NCBI GenBank assembly: GCA_030044325.1
Contig: JASHWA010000582.1
Coordinates: forward strand, 1-5,805
Length of the DNA stretch: 5,805 nucleotides
Origin: Bryobacteraceae bacterium
Lineage (GTDB): Bacteria > Acidobacteriota > Terriglobia > Bryobacterales > Bryobacteraceae
Reading direction: 5' to 3'
In this document: piece after piece, positions 1 through 4,933 of the stretch
Layout of the letters: the number at the start of each line of letters is the position of its first letter
Position numbering within the stretch: position 1 is the first letter of the stretch
Program-made: the position numbers and the translations under genes
Notes under the pieces: model-generated
Seen by the model: the letters and a program-made list of their open reading frames with translations, nothing else
The model's database searches: none
What the model was told of the DNA's origin: nothing

Positions 1-1
1 C

Positions 2-895
2 CACACGAAGAAGACGCCGCTTGCGGACGATGTCGATTTGAGCACGATCGCGCGCGGGACGCCGGGATTCGCGGGAGCGGACCTGGCGAACCTGGTGAAT
101 GAAGCGGCTTTGATCGCGGCGCGGCAGAATCGAAAAGTGGTTACGCAGTTCGATTTCGAGATCGCCAAAGATAAAGTGATGATGGGCGTGGAGCGCAAGA
201 GCCTGATCATCAGCGAAGACGAAAAGCGCAACACCGCTTTCCATGAGGCCGGCCACGCGCTGGTTGCGGCGCTGATTCCGGAAGCCGATCCGGTGCACAA
301 GGTGACCATCATCCCGCGCGGGATGGCGCTAGGCGTGACGCAACAGCTTCCCATCGACGACAAGCACTGCTACAACAAGGTTTATCTCGAGGCGCAGCTC
401 GCGATCTTGATGGGCGGGCGCATCGCCGAAGAGATCTTCATGAAACAGATCACCACGGGCGCGGGCAACGACATCGAGCGGGCGACGGATATGGCTCGCA
501 AGATGGTGTGCGAGTGGGGCATGAGCGATCTGGGGCCGCTGAGCTTCGGAAAGCGCGAAGAGCAGATCTTTCTGGGCCGCGAGATCGCGCAGCATCGCGA
601 TTTCAGCGAAGCGACGGCGATCCGCATCGATGAGCAGGTGAAAAAGCTGGTCGAAAACGGGTACAATCGCGCGCGAGAGATCATCGAATCGCGGGCGGAC
701 GCGCTGGAGCGGATCGCGCTGGCGCTGCTTGAGCGGGAAGTGCTCGACGGCAGCGAGGTGCACCAGCTGATCGACGGCAAGACGCTCGCCGCGCCGCAGT
801 CAACGGGCGACGGCAGCGGGACGCAGCACGTGATCAAACCGGACGCGGGCAAACGCGTGCCGGGGATTTTAGAGGGCGGTCCGCAGCCGGCGTAG
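2..895 (+). CDS. ftsH: ATP-dependent zinc metalloprotease FtsH, C-terminal part (5' truncated by window)
   Basis: FtsH is a membrane-anchored AAA+ protease that unfolds and degrades damaged or regulatory membrane and cytosolic proteins. The visible 297 residues start inside the AAA module, reading HTKKTPLADDVDLSTIARGT, so the gene begins before the window; the TTG at 38 is an internal Leu, not a start. The AAA lid follows with GTPGFAGADLANLVNEAAL. The peptidase domain carries the zinc motif HEAGH (visible residues 81-85, bases 242-256). The Asp of GNDIERAT (visible residue 157) sits where the third zinc ligand of FtsH lies. Other family blocks are PRGMALGVTQQLP, GGRIAEEIF and EWGMSDLGPLSFG. 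The last 35 or so residues form a low-complexity Gly/Pro/Ala tail, as is usual in the family. The N-terminal membrane segments and Walker motifs are outside the window. A HAD phosphatase gene follows 4 bases after the stop. Identification is secure. Confidence 0.97.
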   Translation, partial: HTKKTPLADDVDLSTIARGTPGFAGADLANLVNEAALIAARQNRKVVTQFDFEIAKDKVMMGVERKSLIISEDEKRNTAFHEAGHALVAALIPEADPVHKVTIIPRGMALGVTQQLPIDDKHCYNKVYLEAQLAILMGGRIAEEIFMKQITTGAGNDIERATDMARKMVCEWGMSDLGPLSFGKREEQIFLGREIAQHRDFSEATAIRIDEQVKKLVENGYNRAREIIESRADALERIALALLEREVLDGSEVHQLIDGKTLAAPQSTGDGSGTQHVIKPDAGKRVPGILEGGPQPA

Positions 896-899
896 CACA

Positions 900-1565
900 T
901 TGAGTCTTCGCTCGCTGAGAACCGCGGCTCATCCGCCGGCCTTCCCGGTTTACCTGTTCGACGTCGACGGCACGCTGATGGATTCGGCGCGCGATATCTG
1001 TGGCGCGATACAGTGCGTGCTTGGAGATTGTGGGCGGACGGACGTTTCCGATGAGTTCTTAAAGCGCTACATCGGGCTGCATCTTTTCGACCTGTTTTTC
1101 GATCTCGGCTTCGAGCAGTCTGTTCATGAAGAGATGCTCGCGAGCTACCGGCGCGTTTATCACGAGCGCAAGCACGCATCGACGGCGGTGATTCCAGGCG
1201 TGAAGGAGATGCTCGGACGGCTCGGCGGGAAAAAGTCGACGGCGACGACAAAAGGAACGCCATCGACGCGGCTGCTGCTCGAACAGTTCGGATTGATCGA
1301 GCATTTCGATCACGTGCAGGGCACCGACGGTTTTCCCGCGAAGCCGGAGCCGGACGTTCTGCTCAAGTCGATTGAGGTTTTCGGTGTTCGTGCGGAGGCT
1401 TGCCTGCTGGTCGGCGACGCGCCTGCGGATATGGAAGCGGGCCGGCGGGCGGGGGTTCGGATTTGTGCCGTGAGGTATGGGTATGGAGATCCGGCGGAGT
1501 TAGCGAAGTGGGAGCCGGATTATTGGATCGACCGGCCGGGGGATTTAGTCGAACAATGCATCTAG
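900..1565 (+). CDS. HAD-superfamily hydrolase, phosphoglycolate phosphatase (Gph)-like
   Basis: A 221-residue soluble phosphatase of HAD subfamily IA, the size of typical Gph enzymes. All four HAD motifs are visible: DVDGT at residues 21-25 (nucleophile Asp21, acid/base Asp23), the Thr of STATTKGT near residue 116, Lys148 in PAKPEP, and GDAPAD at 172-177 followed by EAGRRAG (Mg2+-binding Asp173 and Asp177). Residues of about 35-95 form the helical cap that sets substrate choice. The substrate cannot be read from sequence: phosphoglycolate is the usual guess, but pyrophosphate or sugar phosphates are possible. The start is TTG, 4 bases after the ftsH stop. An in-frame TAG at 870 rules out anything longer, and the first ATG falls inside motif I. 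No good Shine-Dalgarno precedes the TTG, so translation is probably coupled to ftsH. The 3' end overlaps the convergent toxin gene by 21 bases. Confidence 0.88.
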   Translation: MSLRSLRTAAHPPAFPVYLFDVDGTLMDSARDICGAIQCVLGDCGRTDVSDEFLKRYIGLHLFDLFFDLGFEQSVHEEMLASYRRVYHERKHASTAVIPGVKEMLGRLGGKKSTATTKGTPSTRLLLEQFGLIEHFDHVQGTDGFPAKPEPDVLLKSIEVFGVRAEACLLVGDAPADMEAGRRAGVRICAVRYGYGDPAELAKWEPDYWIDRPGDLVEQCI

Positions 1566-1844
1566 GTCGCGGCGACCGTGTACTACGCGAAGAATGAGAA
1601 CCTCTTCGTCGCATTCGACGCTGTAGACGATCACAAATTCGCCGACCGCAAAGCTTCGGTACCCAGGTCCCCAGTCCGTATCTCGCGACCGCCCGATCCG
1701 CGGGAACCCAGCCAGCGTTAGGAAGCGATTCGTGATTGTATCGATCAGGCGATTTGCGATCTCGATGCTTCCGCTCTCCTTGGCGACATAGAGCCAGATC
1801 TCATCCAGGTCGCGTTCTGCACGCGGCGCGATGCGGTGCGCCAT
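1545..1844 (-). CDS. parE: Type II toxin, RelE/ParE family (ParE-like)
   Basis: A 99-residue protein of the RelE/ParE toxin fold, the usual length. The family signature is clear: N-terminal APRAERDLDEIWLYVA helix (residues 6-21), PRIGRSR (49-54), YRSFAVGEFVIVY (62-74) and the C-terminal strand VLILRVVHGRRDLDALF (82-98). The HGRRD ending favours ParE-like over mRNA-cleaving RelE members. ParE toxins poison DNA gyrase, but the target here is not shown by sequence. The gene starts with ATG 1 base after the TAG of the antitoxin, without a convincing Shine-Dalgarno of its own, so it is probably translated by coupling to the antitoxin. The last 21 bases lie antisense to the end of the HAD phosphatase gene. 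The reading frame is intact and no key block is missing, so the module may be functional. Confidence 0.92.
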   Translation of the reverse strand: MAHRIAPRAERDLDEIWLYVAKESGSIEIANRLIDTITNRFLTLAGFPRIGRSRDTDWGPGYRSFAVGEFVIVYSVECDEEVLILRVVHGRRDLDALFD

Positions 1845-1845
1845 C

Positions 1846-2124
1846 CTATCGCGTGTTCAATTCCGCAAGCAGTCGAGCACGGCCGCGCTCTTTCACTTCG
1901 TCGGCAAGCTGGCGAACCGAATCGGCCGTAACCGGTCGGCCCTTGGCGGACGCAAGCGAAGCGCGGGCGTCTTCAAGAGTCAGCAGGAATGCAACGCGTT
2001 GGCGCTCCCGTTCCTCCCACAGCGCAAGAGCTTCACGAACGGCATCTTCCTCGGACTGAAAACGACCACTCTCTATGGCGCGTCGAGCGAAGTCCTGCTG
2101 GTCAGGGGTGAGTTCGACATCCAT
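1846..2124 (-). CDS. parD: Type II antitoxin, ParD-like ribbon-helix-helix protein
   Basis: A 92-residue antitoxin partner of the downstream ParE-like toxin. Residues 1-45 form the ribbon-helix-helix DNA-binding fold: strand MDVELT, helix PDQQDFARRAIESG, then RFQSEEDAVREALALWEERE, the classic ParD pattern. Residues 46-92 are charged and probably unfolded until they wrap the toxin. The frame is open up to 2211, but the extra N-terminal residues are Cys/Ser/Pro-rich and unlike ParD. I chose ATG 2124 because the family begins directly at the first strand and GAAGG lies just upstream (only 2 bases away, so tight). ATG 2136, giving four more residues, is the alternative and has no Shine-Dalgarno. 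As in other ParDE modules, the RHH dimer or the complex probably represses its own promoter in the 2125-2236 region, though I could not define an operator. The antitoxin precedes the toxin, as usual. Confidence 0.9.
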   Translation of the reverse strand: MDVELTPDQQDFARRAIESGRFQSEEDAVREALALWEERERQRVAFLLTLEDARASLASAKGRPVTADSVRQLADEVKERGRARLLAELNTR

Positions 2125-2236
2125 CGCCTTCAGCATAGGGTAAAACAGCGAGGCTGAGCAAGAGCATGGGGGAAACACCACGGAGCACCTCGATGTTTGA
2201 AGGCGTTCCACAGCCGCCTCTAGAGCCGGTACGAAG

Positions 2237-2470
2237 GTGGCTCTTCGTATTTGGTTTTTTCTCCTGCTACCATGGTTCCCTTTTGCACTCTTAGCTGGGC
2301 TGGCGTTTGATAGTGGAGAAACGGTCGCGGCCTGGACTTTTGTGCTGAGTGTCTGGACTTATCCAATCAGTGTGATCACAGCCTATCTCTGCCGGCGCAG
2401 GCGACCGGAGCTAATTGCCCTTCCTGCTGTCGATGTGTTGGTAGGACTCCTGGCGGGCAGCATACGTTAG
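2237..2470 (+). CDS. Small hypothetical membrane protein
   Basis: I do not recognise this 77-residue product. It is strongly hydrophobic. One likely membrane helix spans about residues 5-25 (WFFLLLPWFPFALLAGLAF) and a second about 31-51 (AAWTFVLSVWTYPISVITAY). A basic CRRRRPE turn at about 52-58 follows, then a weaker hydrophobic stretch (ALPAVDVLVGLLAG). By the positive-inside rule the RRRR segment would be cytoplasmic. The start is GTG, the first possible one after an in-frame TGA at 2198; GAAG abuts it directly, so the ribosome site is poor. The coding sequence is visibly less GC-rich, with more T, than the flanking ftsH, OCD and fabD genes. It is divergent from the toxin-antitoxin pair. 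It could be a recent acquisition or a spurious frame, but three hydrophobic stretches in one open frame favour a real gene. Confidence 0.5.
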   Translation: MALRIWFFLLLPWFPFALLAGLAFDSGETVAAWTFVLSVWTYPISVITAYLCRRRRPELIALPAVDVLVGLLAGSIR

Positions 2471-2523
2471 GTCTCCGTCGGCGCGAACCATCGCCCGATC
2501 CGCAGTTTCGATACACTCGATTC

Positions 2524-3408
2524 GTGCTCTTTATTACTGAGGATCAGGTCAAAGAAAATCTGCCGATGGATCAGGCTGTCCGGCTCATGCGCGAGACGTT
2601 TGAGCAGCTGCGCTCCGGCACGGCGCAGAATCAGCCGAGGCGAAGGATGTTTCTGTCCACCGGCACCGTTTTGCACAGCATGGCCGGCGCGTGGGGGAAA
2701 TATCTGGGAACCAAGGTTTACGCGACCAATCCGCGGCACGGCGCGGCTTATTTTTTCTTTTTGCTGTTCGATGCCGAAACGGCGCGGCCGCTGGCGCAGT
2801 TCGACGCGAATTATCTCGGGCAGATCCGCACGGGCGCGGCGAGCGGGTACGCGACGGACATTCTGGCGAAGAAAGACGCGAAGACGCTGGCCATCATCGG
2901 CGCGGGATTCCAGGCGCGCACGCAGCTCGATGCGATGCGCGAGGTGCGCGAACTTGGCGATATCCGGGTGTGGTCGCGCAATGAAAAGAATCGGTACAGC
3001 TTCGCGGTCGAAACCGGCACGCGAGCCGTCGCGACCGCGGAGGAGGCGGTGCGCGGAGCAGATATTGTCGTTACGGCCACATGGTCAAAGGATCCGGTCA
3101 TCGAGGCGGACTGGATTTCGCCTGGAACGCACGTCAATGCCATGGGATCGAACCAGGCGCAGAGGCGCGAAATTCCAACCGAGTTGGTCGCGCGCGCGGA
3201 TCTGATTGCTTGCGATTCGATCGATGTCGCGAAAATTGAGGCGGGCGATCTGATCCTCGCGCCGGTCGATTGGAGCGATCCGCGCATTGTGGATTTAGCG
3301 CGCGTCGATAAGCGCCCGGCGGGCGAGCCGATTACTATTTTCAAATCGTGCGGTCTGGGCGTTGAAGATGTCGCCGCCGCGGCTTATGTTTATGAACGGC
3401 TATGCTAG
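2524..3408 (+). CDS. Ornithine cyclodeaminase / mu-crystallin family protein
   Basis: A 294-residue NAD(P)-dependent enzyme of the family that holds ornithine cyclodeaminase, archaeal alanine dehydrogenase, ketimine reductases and mu-crystallin. The N-terminal domain carries Lys64 in GTKVYATNP, aligning with the substrate-carboxylate-binding lysine, and the family block LGQIRTGAASG (98-108). The Rossmann domain shows the nucleotide motif IIGAGFQA (residues 124-131), then the ADIVVTATWS and GTHVNAMGSN blocks. LIACDS holds the conserved Asp, and the C-terminus ITIFKSCGLGVEDVAAAAYVY is diagnostic. Length is at the short end for the family, but both ends are present. Substrate cannot be assigned: ornithine, alanine and cyclic imines are all possible, and no amino-acid pathway gene lies beside it. 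The start is GTG with no clear Shine-Dalgarno; Met15 would cut the first conserved strand. The stop lies 3 bases from that of the convergent zinc-ribbon gene. Confidence 0.92.
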   Translation: MLFITEDQVKENLPMDQAVRLMRETFEQLRSGTAQNQPRRRMFLSTGTVLHSMAGAWGKYLGTKVYATNPRHGAAYFFFLLFDAETARPLAQFDANYLGQIRTGAASGYATDILAKKDAKTLAIIGAGFQARTQLDAMREVRELGDIRVWSRNEKNRYSFAVETGTRAVATAEEAVRGADIVVTATWSKDPVIEADWISPGTHVNAMGSNQAQRREIPTELVARADLIACDSIDVAKIEAGDLILAPVDWSDPRIVDLARVDKRPAGEPITIFKSCGLGVEDVAAAAYVYERLC

Positions 3409-3421
3409 GAACTATTCCTGG
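3405..3421. terminator. Short hairpin at convergent stop codons (OCD / zinc-ribbon)
   Basis: AGGAA (3407-3411) and TTCCT (3415-3419) pair across a CTA loop; a U·G and a C-G pair extend the stem to 7 base pairs. The OCD stop lies in the left arm, and the loop is the reverse complement of the zinc-ribbon stop codon. There is no T-tract on either side, so a terminator role is possible but weakly supported. Confidence 0.25.
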
Positions 3422-3651
3422 GCGGAAATCTGCGAATCGGAATCGCGCCAGGCGCTGAGTTTCAACCGCCGGCACACCCAGCACAAACCTTCGGCGGAGT
3501 TGGGCGCGCACTCGCCGCCGCAGACCACGCAGCGCGCGGGTTTTTTGGCGCGCTCGGCCTGAATGGCGCGGCGGGCCTGCTCCACGATCGCCTCCGGGAC
3601 CACGGTTTCGCGAACCGGGGCCTCCGAGTCGGGCGTGCGCTTGCGTTTCAC
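3412..3651 (-). CDS. Small four-cysteine zinc-ribbon-like protein (79 aa), function unknown
   Basis: I do not recognise the family. The product has a basic start (MKRKR), a charged and probably helical middle (VVPEAIVEQARRAIQAERAKK, split around residues 17-37) and a compact cysteine module: CVVC at residues 41-44, a fifth cysteine at 48, and CWVC at 57-60. Two CxxC knuckles 12 residues apart are typical of a structural zinc site, so a small zinc ribbon is inferred; an extended polar tail follows. The start is GTG, with GGAG 2 bases upstream and no alternative start before it. It lies 21 bases downstream of a second small CxxC/CxxC gene on the same strand, so the two are probably co-transcribed. 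It could act in RNA, DNA or protein binding, which the sequence does not decide. Confidence 0.7.
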   Translation of the reverse strand: MKRKRTPDSEAPVRETVVPEAIVEQARRAIQAERAKKPARCVVCGGECAPNSAEGLCWVCRRLKLSAWRDSDSQISAQE

Positions 3652-3672
3652 AACTCCACTATAACAGGAACA

Positions 3673-3882
3673 TCAAGCGGCCCGTACGATGAAAGAGATG
3701 GGCGGCAGAATGTAGCCCGCATCGAGCGACCCTTCGCAACGCGGGCATTTCTGGCCCGGCCGGACAATCGCGCGGCGCTCAAGCGTCTGGACTTCCGCCT
3801 GGACCGTGTGGGTGCAGATGGGACAGTAAACCTTCCGGGTAGCCCTGACGGGTGGGGGTTCGGGGGCCTTGGTTCGCTTCAC
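3673..3882 (-). CDS. Small zinc-ribbon-like protein (69 aa), function unknown
   Basis: An unrecognised 69-residue protein with two CxxC knuckles: CPIC at residues 20-23 and CPRC at 46-49, 22 residues apart, a classic zinc-ribbon layout. The N-terminus is basic and proline-rich (MKRTKAPEPPPVRATRK) and the C-terminus is hydrophobic (AGYILPPISFIVRAA). The frame is open up to 4110, but that would run antisense through the first 136 bases of fabD. The start chosen is GTG 3882 because AAGGAG sits 9 bases upstream (3892-3897), a near-ideal ribosome site. It heads a two-gene - strand unit with the 79-residue zinc-ribbon gene and is divergent from fabD. It does not look like ribosomal protein L32, which often sits near fatty acid genes: the spacing and flanks differ. 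Coding status is well supported; function is open. Confidence 0.72.
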   Translation of the reverse strand: MKRTKAPEPPPVRATRKVYCPICTHTVQAEVQTLERRAIVRPGQKCPRCEGSLDAGYILPPISFIVRAA

Positions 3883-3891
3883 TCGATGCTG

Positions 3892-3897
3892 CTCCTT
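3892..3897 (-). promoter_or_regulatory. Shine-Dalgarno site of the 69-aa zinc-ribbon gene
   Basis: The - strand reads AAGGAG here, followed by 9 bases and then GTG at 3882. It is the strongest ribosome binding site in the window, and it decides the start of a gene whose open frame extends 228 bases further upstream. Confidence 0.75.
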
Positions 3898-3932
3898 CGG
3901 CGTTTTGACGCGCGCCGCGAGCAAAAGAGATC

Positions 3933-3942
3933 GAAAATTTTC
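3933..3942. promoter_or_regulatory. Perfect 10-base palindrome in the divergent zinc-ribbon/fabD region
   Basis: GAAAATTTTC is a perfect palindrome and the only A/T-rich patch in the 92-base divergent region (3883-3974). It lies 32 bases before the fabD ATG and 50 bases before the zinc-ribbon GTG. It could be an operator or part of overlapping promoters. A TTGACG at 3905-3910 resembles a -35 box for fabD, but no good -10 follows at the right spacing. No known regulator can be matched by eye. Confidence 0.3.
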
Positions 3943-3959
3943 AAGCGGCGGGTTACACT

Positions 3960-3963
3960 GGAG
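3960..3963 (+). promoter_or_regulatory. Probable Shine-Dalgarno site of fabD
   Basis: GGAG occurs 11 bases before the fabD ATG at 3975. The spacing is a little long, but it is the only purine-rich match upstream, and the ATG gives the exact family N-terminus (AVVFPGQGSQ). Confidence 0.5.
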
Positions 3964-3974
3964 CTTCACGCCAA

Positions 3975-4907
3975 ATGCCGAAAACCGCGGTTGTGTTTCC
4001 CGGCCAGGGATCGCAGTTTGCAGGGATGGGGAAGTCGCTTGCCGGAGCCTTTCCGGAAGCCGCGCGAGTGTTTGAAGAAGCCGACCGCGCGCTGGGGTTC
4101 GCGATTTCAAGATTGTGCTTTGAAGGTCCCGAGGACCAGCTCAAGCTGACGGAGAACACGCAGCCGGCGCTGCTTACCGTCTCGATGGCGGCCTACGCGG
4201 TGCTCCAATCGCGCGTTTCCGCGGACTATGTAGCGGGGCACAGCCTGGGCGAATATTCGGCGCTGGTCGCGGCCGGATCGCTCGAATTCGCCGACGCGGT
4301 TCGACTGGTCAAGAAGCGCGGCCGGTACATGCAGGAAGCGGTTCCCGCGGGGGTGGGCGCGATGGCGGCGTTGTTGAAGCTTCCCGAAGAGAAGCTGGCG
4401 GGCGTGCTGGCCGAGGCCGCGCAGGGCGAAGTGGTGACCGCCGCGAACTTCAATACGCCGGAGCAGGTGGTGATCGCGGGAAATGCGGCGGCGGTGAATC
4501 GCGCGATCGAGCTGGCCAAAGCAGCGGGCGCGAGGCGAGCGGTGCTGCTTCCGGTGAGCGCTCCGTTCCATTGCCCGTTGATGAAGCCCGCGCAGGAACG
4601 TTTAAAGGCGGACCTGGATGCCACGGAATTTCGCGATCTGGCGATTCCGCTGGTCAACAACTGGAAGGCGCGCGAGGTCCGCACGGGCGCCGAGGCGCGT
4701 GAAGGTTTGTACCACCAGGTTCCCAATCCGGTGCGCTGGACCGAATCCGTGAAGCTGCTGATGGCGAGCGGCGTGACCCGGTTTATCGAATGCGGAGCGG
4801 GGAGCGTGCTGAGCGGACTGGTGCGCAACATCGATTCTTCGGTGGCGACGGCGAAGTTCGGTGAAGCGGCAGACGTTGAGAAATTGGCCGTGAACGAACG
4901 TCAATAA
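3975..4907 (+). CDS. fabD: Malonyl-CoA:ACP transacylase FabD
   Basis: FabD moves the malonyl group from CoA to acyl carrier protein, supplying the extender unit for type II fatty acid synthesis in the cytosol. The 310 residues match the family length. All catalytic landmarks are present: GQGSQ at 10-14 (oxyanion Gln11), GHSLGEY with nucleophile Ser90, Arg115 in KKRGRYMQEAVP (binds the malonyl carboxylate, selecting malonyl over acetyl), His199 in SAPFHCPLM (base), and Gln248 in HQVPNPVRW. The small ferredoxin-like subdomain spans about residues 125-195. The ATG is certain from the N-terminal strand. Unlike in many bacteria, the gene has no plsX, fabH, fabG or acpP beside it: it is flanked by a divergent zinc-ribbon gene and a convergent glycosyltransferase-methyltransferase gene, so it is probably transcribed alone from the 92-base upstream region. 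Confidence 0.97.
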   Translation: MPKTAVVFPGQGSQFAGMGKSLAGAFPEAARVFEEADRALGFAISRLCFEGPEDQLKLTENTQPALLTVSMAAYAVLQSRVSADYVAGHSLGEYSALVAAGSLEFADAVRLVKKRGRYMQEAVPAGVGAMAALLKLPEEKLAGVLAEAAQGEVVTAANFNTPEQVVIAGNAAAVNRAIELAKAAGARRAVLLPVSAPFHCPLMKPAQERLKADLDATEFRDLAIPLVNNWKAREVRTGAEAREGLYHQVPNPVRWTESVKLLMASGVTRFIECGAGSVLSGLVRNIDSSVATAKFGEAADVEKLAVNERQ

Positions 4908-4929
4908 AATTCACGTTTATTCACGGCCA
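4885..4929. terminator. Candidate bidirectional hairpin terminator between fabD and the GT-MT gene
   Basis: TGGCCGTGAA (4885-4894) and TTCACGGCCA (4920-4929) are perfect 10-base inverted repeats. Inside them one C·A mismatch and one G·U pair lead to a further 5-base stem, AACGT (4897-4901) with ACGTT (4913-4917), leaving an 11-base A/T-rich loop that holds the fabD TAA. Position at a convergent junction fits a shared terminator. No clear T-tract follows on the + strand; on the - strand a modest ATTTCTC follows. The stem is seen directly; its role is inferred. Confidence 0.5.
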
Positions 4930-4933
4930 GCCA

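Noticed and set aside
382..1263. Long - strand open frame across ftsH and the HAD gene
   Set aside because: Its product is Arg/Ser-rich low complexity without domains; it is the antisense shadow of two well-supported genes in high-GC DNA.
1565..1577. Inverted repeat GGTCGCGGCGACC just after the HAD stop as a terminator
   Set aside because: The stem is only 5 base pairs with a 3-base loop and no T-tract, and it is explained by the Arg-Arg-Asp codons of the toxin's HGRRD motif.
2125..2211. Longer ParD antitoxin starting at 2211
   Set aside because: The extra 29 residues are Cys/Ser/Pro-rich and precede the first RHH strand, where ParD proteins normally begin.
2512..2517. TACACT as a -10 box for a leaderless OCD transcript (the same hexamer occurs at 3954-3959 before fabD)
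   Set aside because: No -35-like sequence lies at the right distance in either place, and for fabD the implied start of transcription would remove its Shine-Dalgarno.
3883..4110. N-terminal extension of the 69-residue zinc-ribbon gene (145-residue reading)
   Set aside because: It would run antisense through the first 136 bases of fabD, has no zinc-ribbon features in the added part, and ignores the AAGGAG-9-GTG start at 3882.
4226..4831. Long - strand open frame inside fabD
   Set aside because: Its Ser/Ala/Arg-rich translation is a shadow of fabD with no family features.
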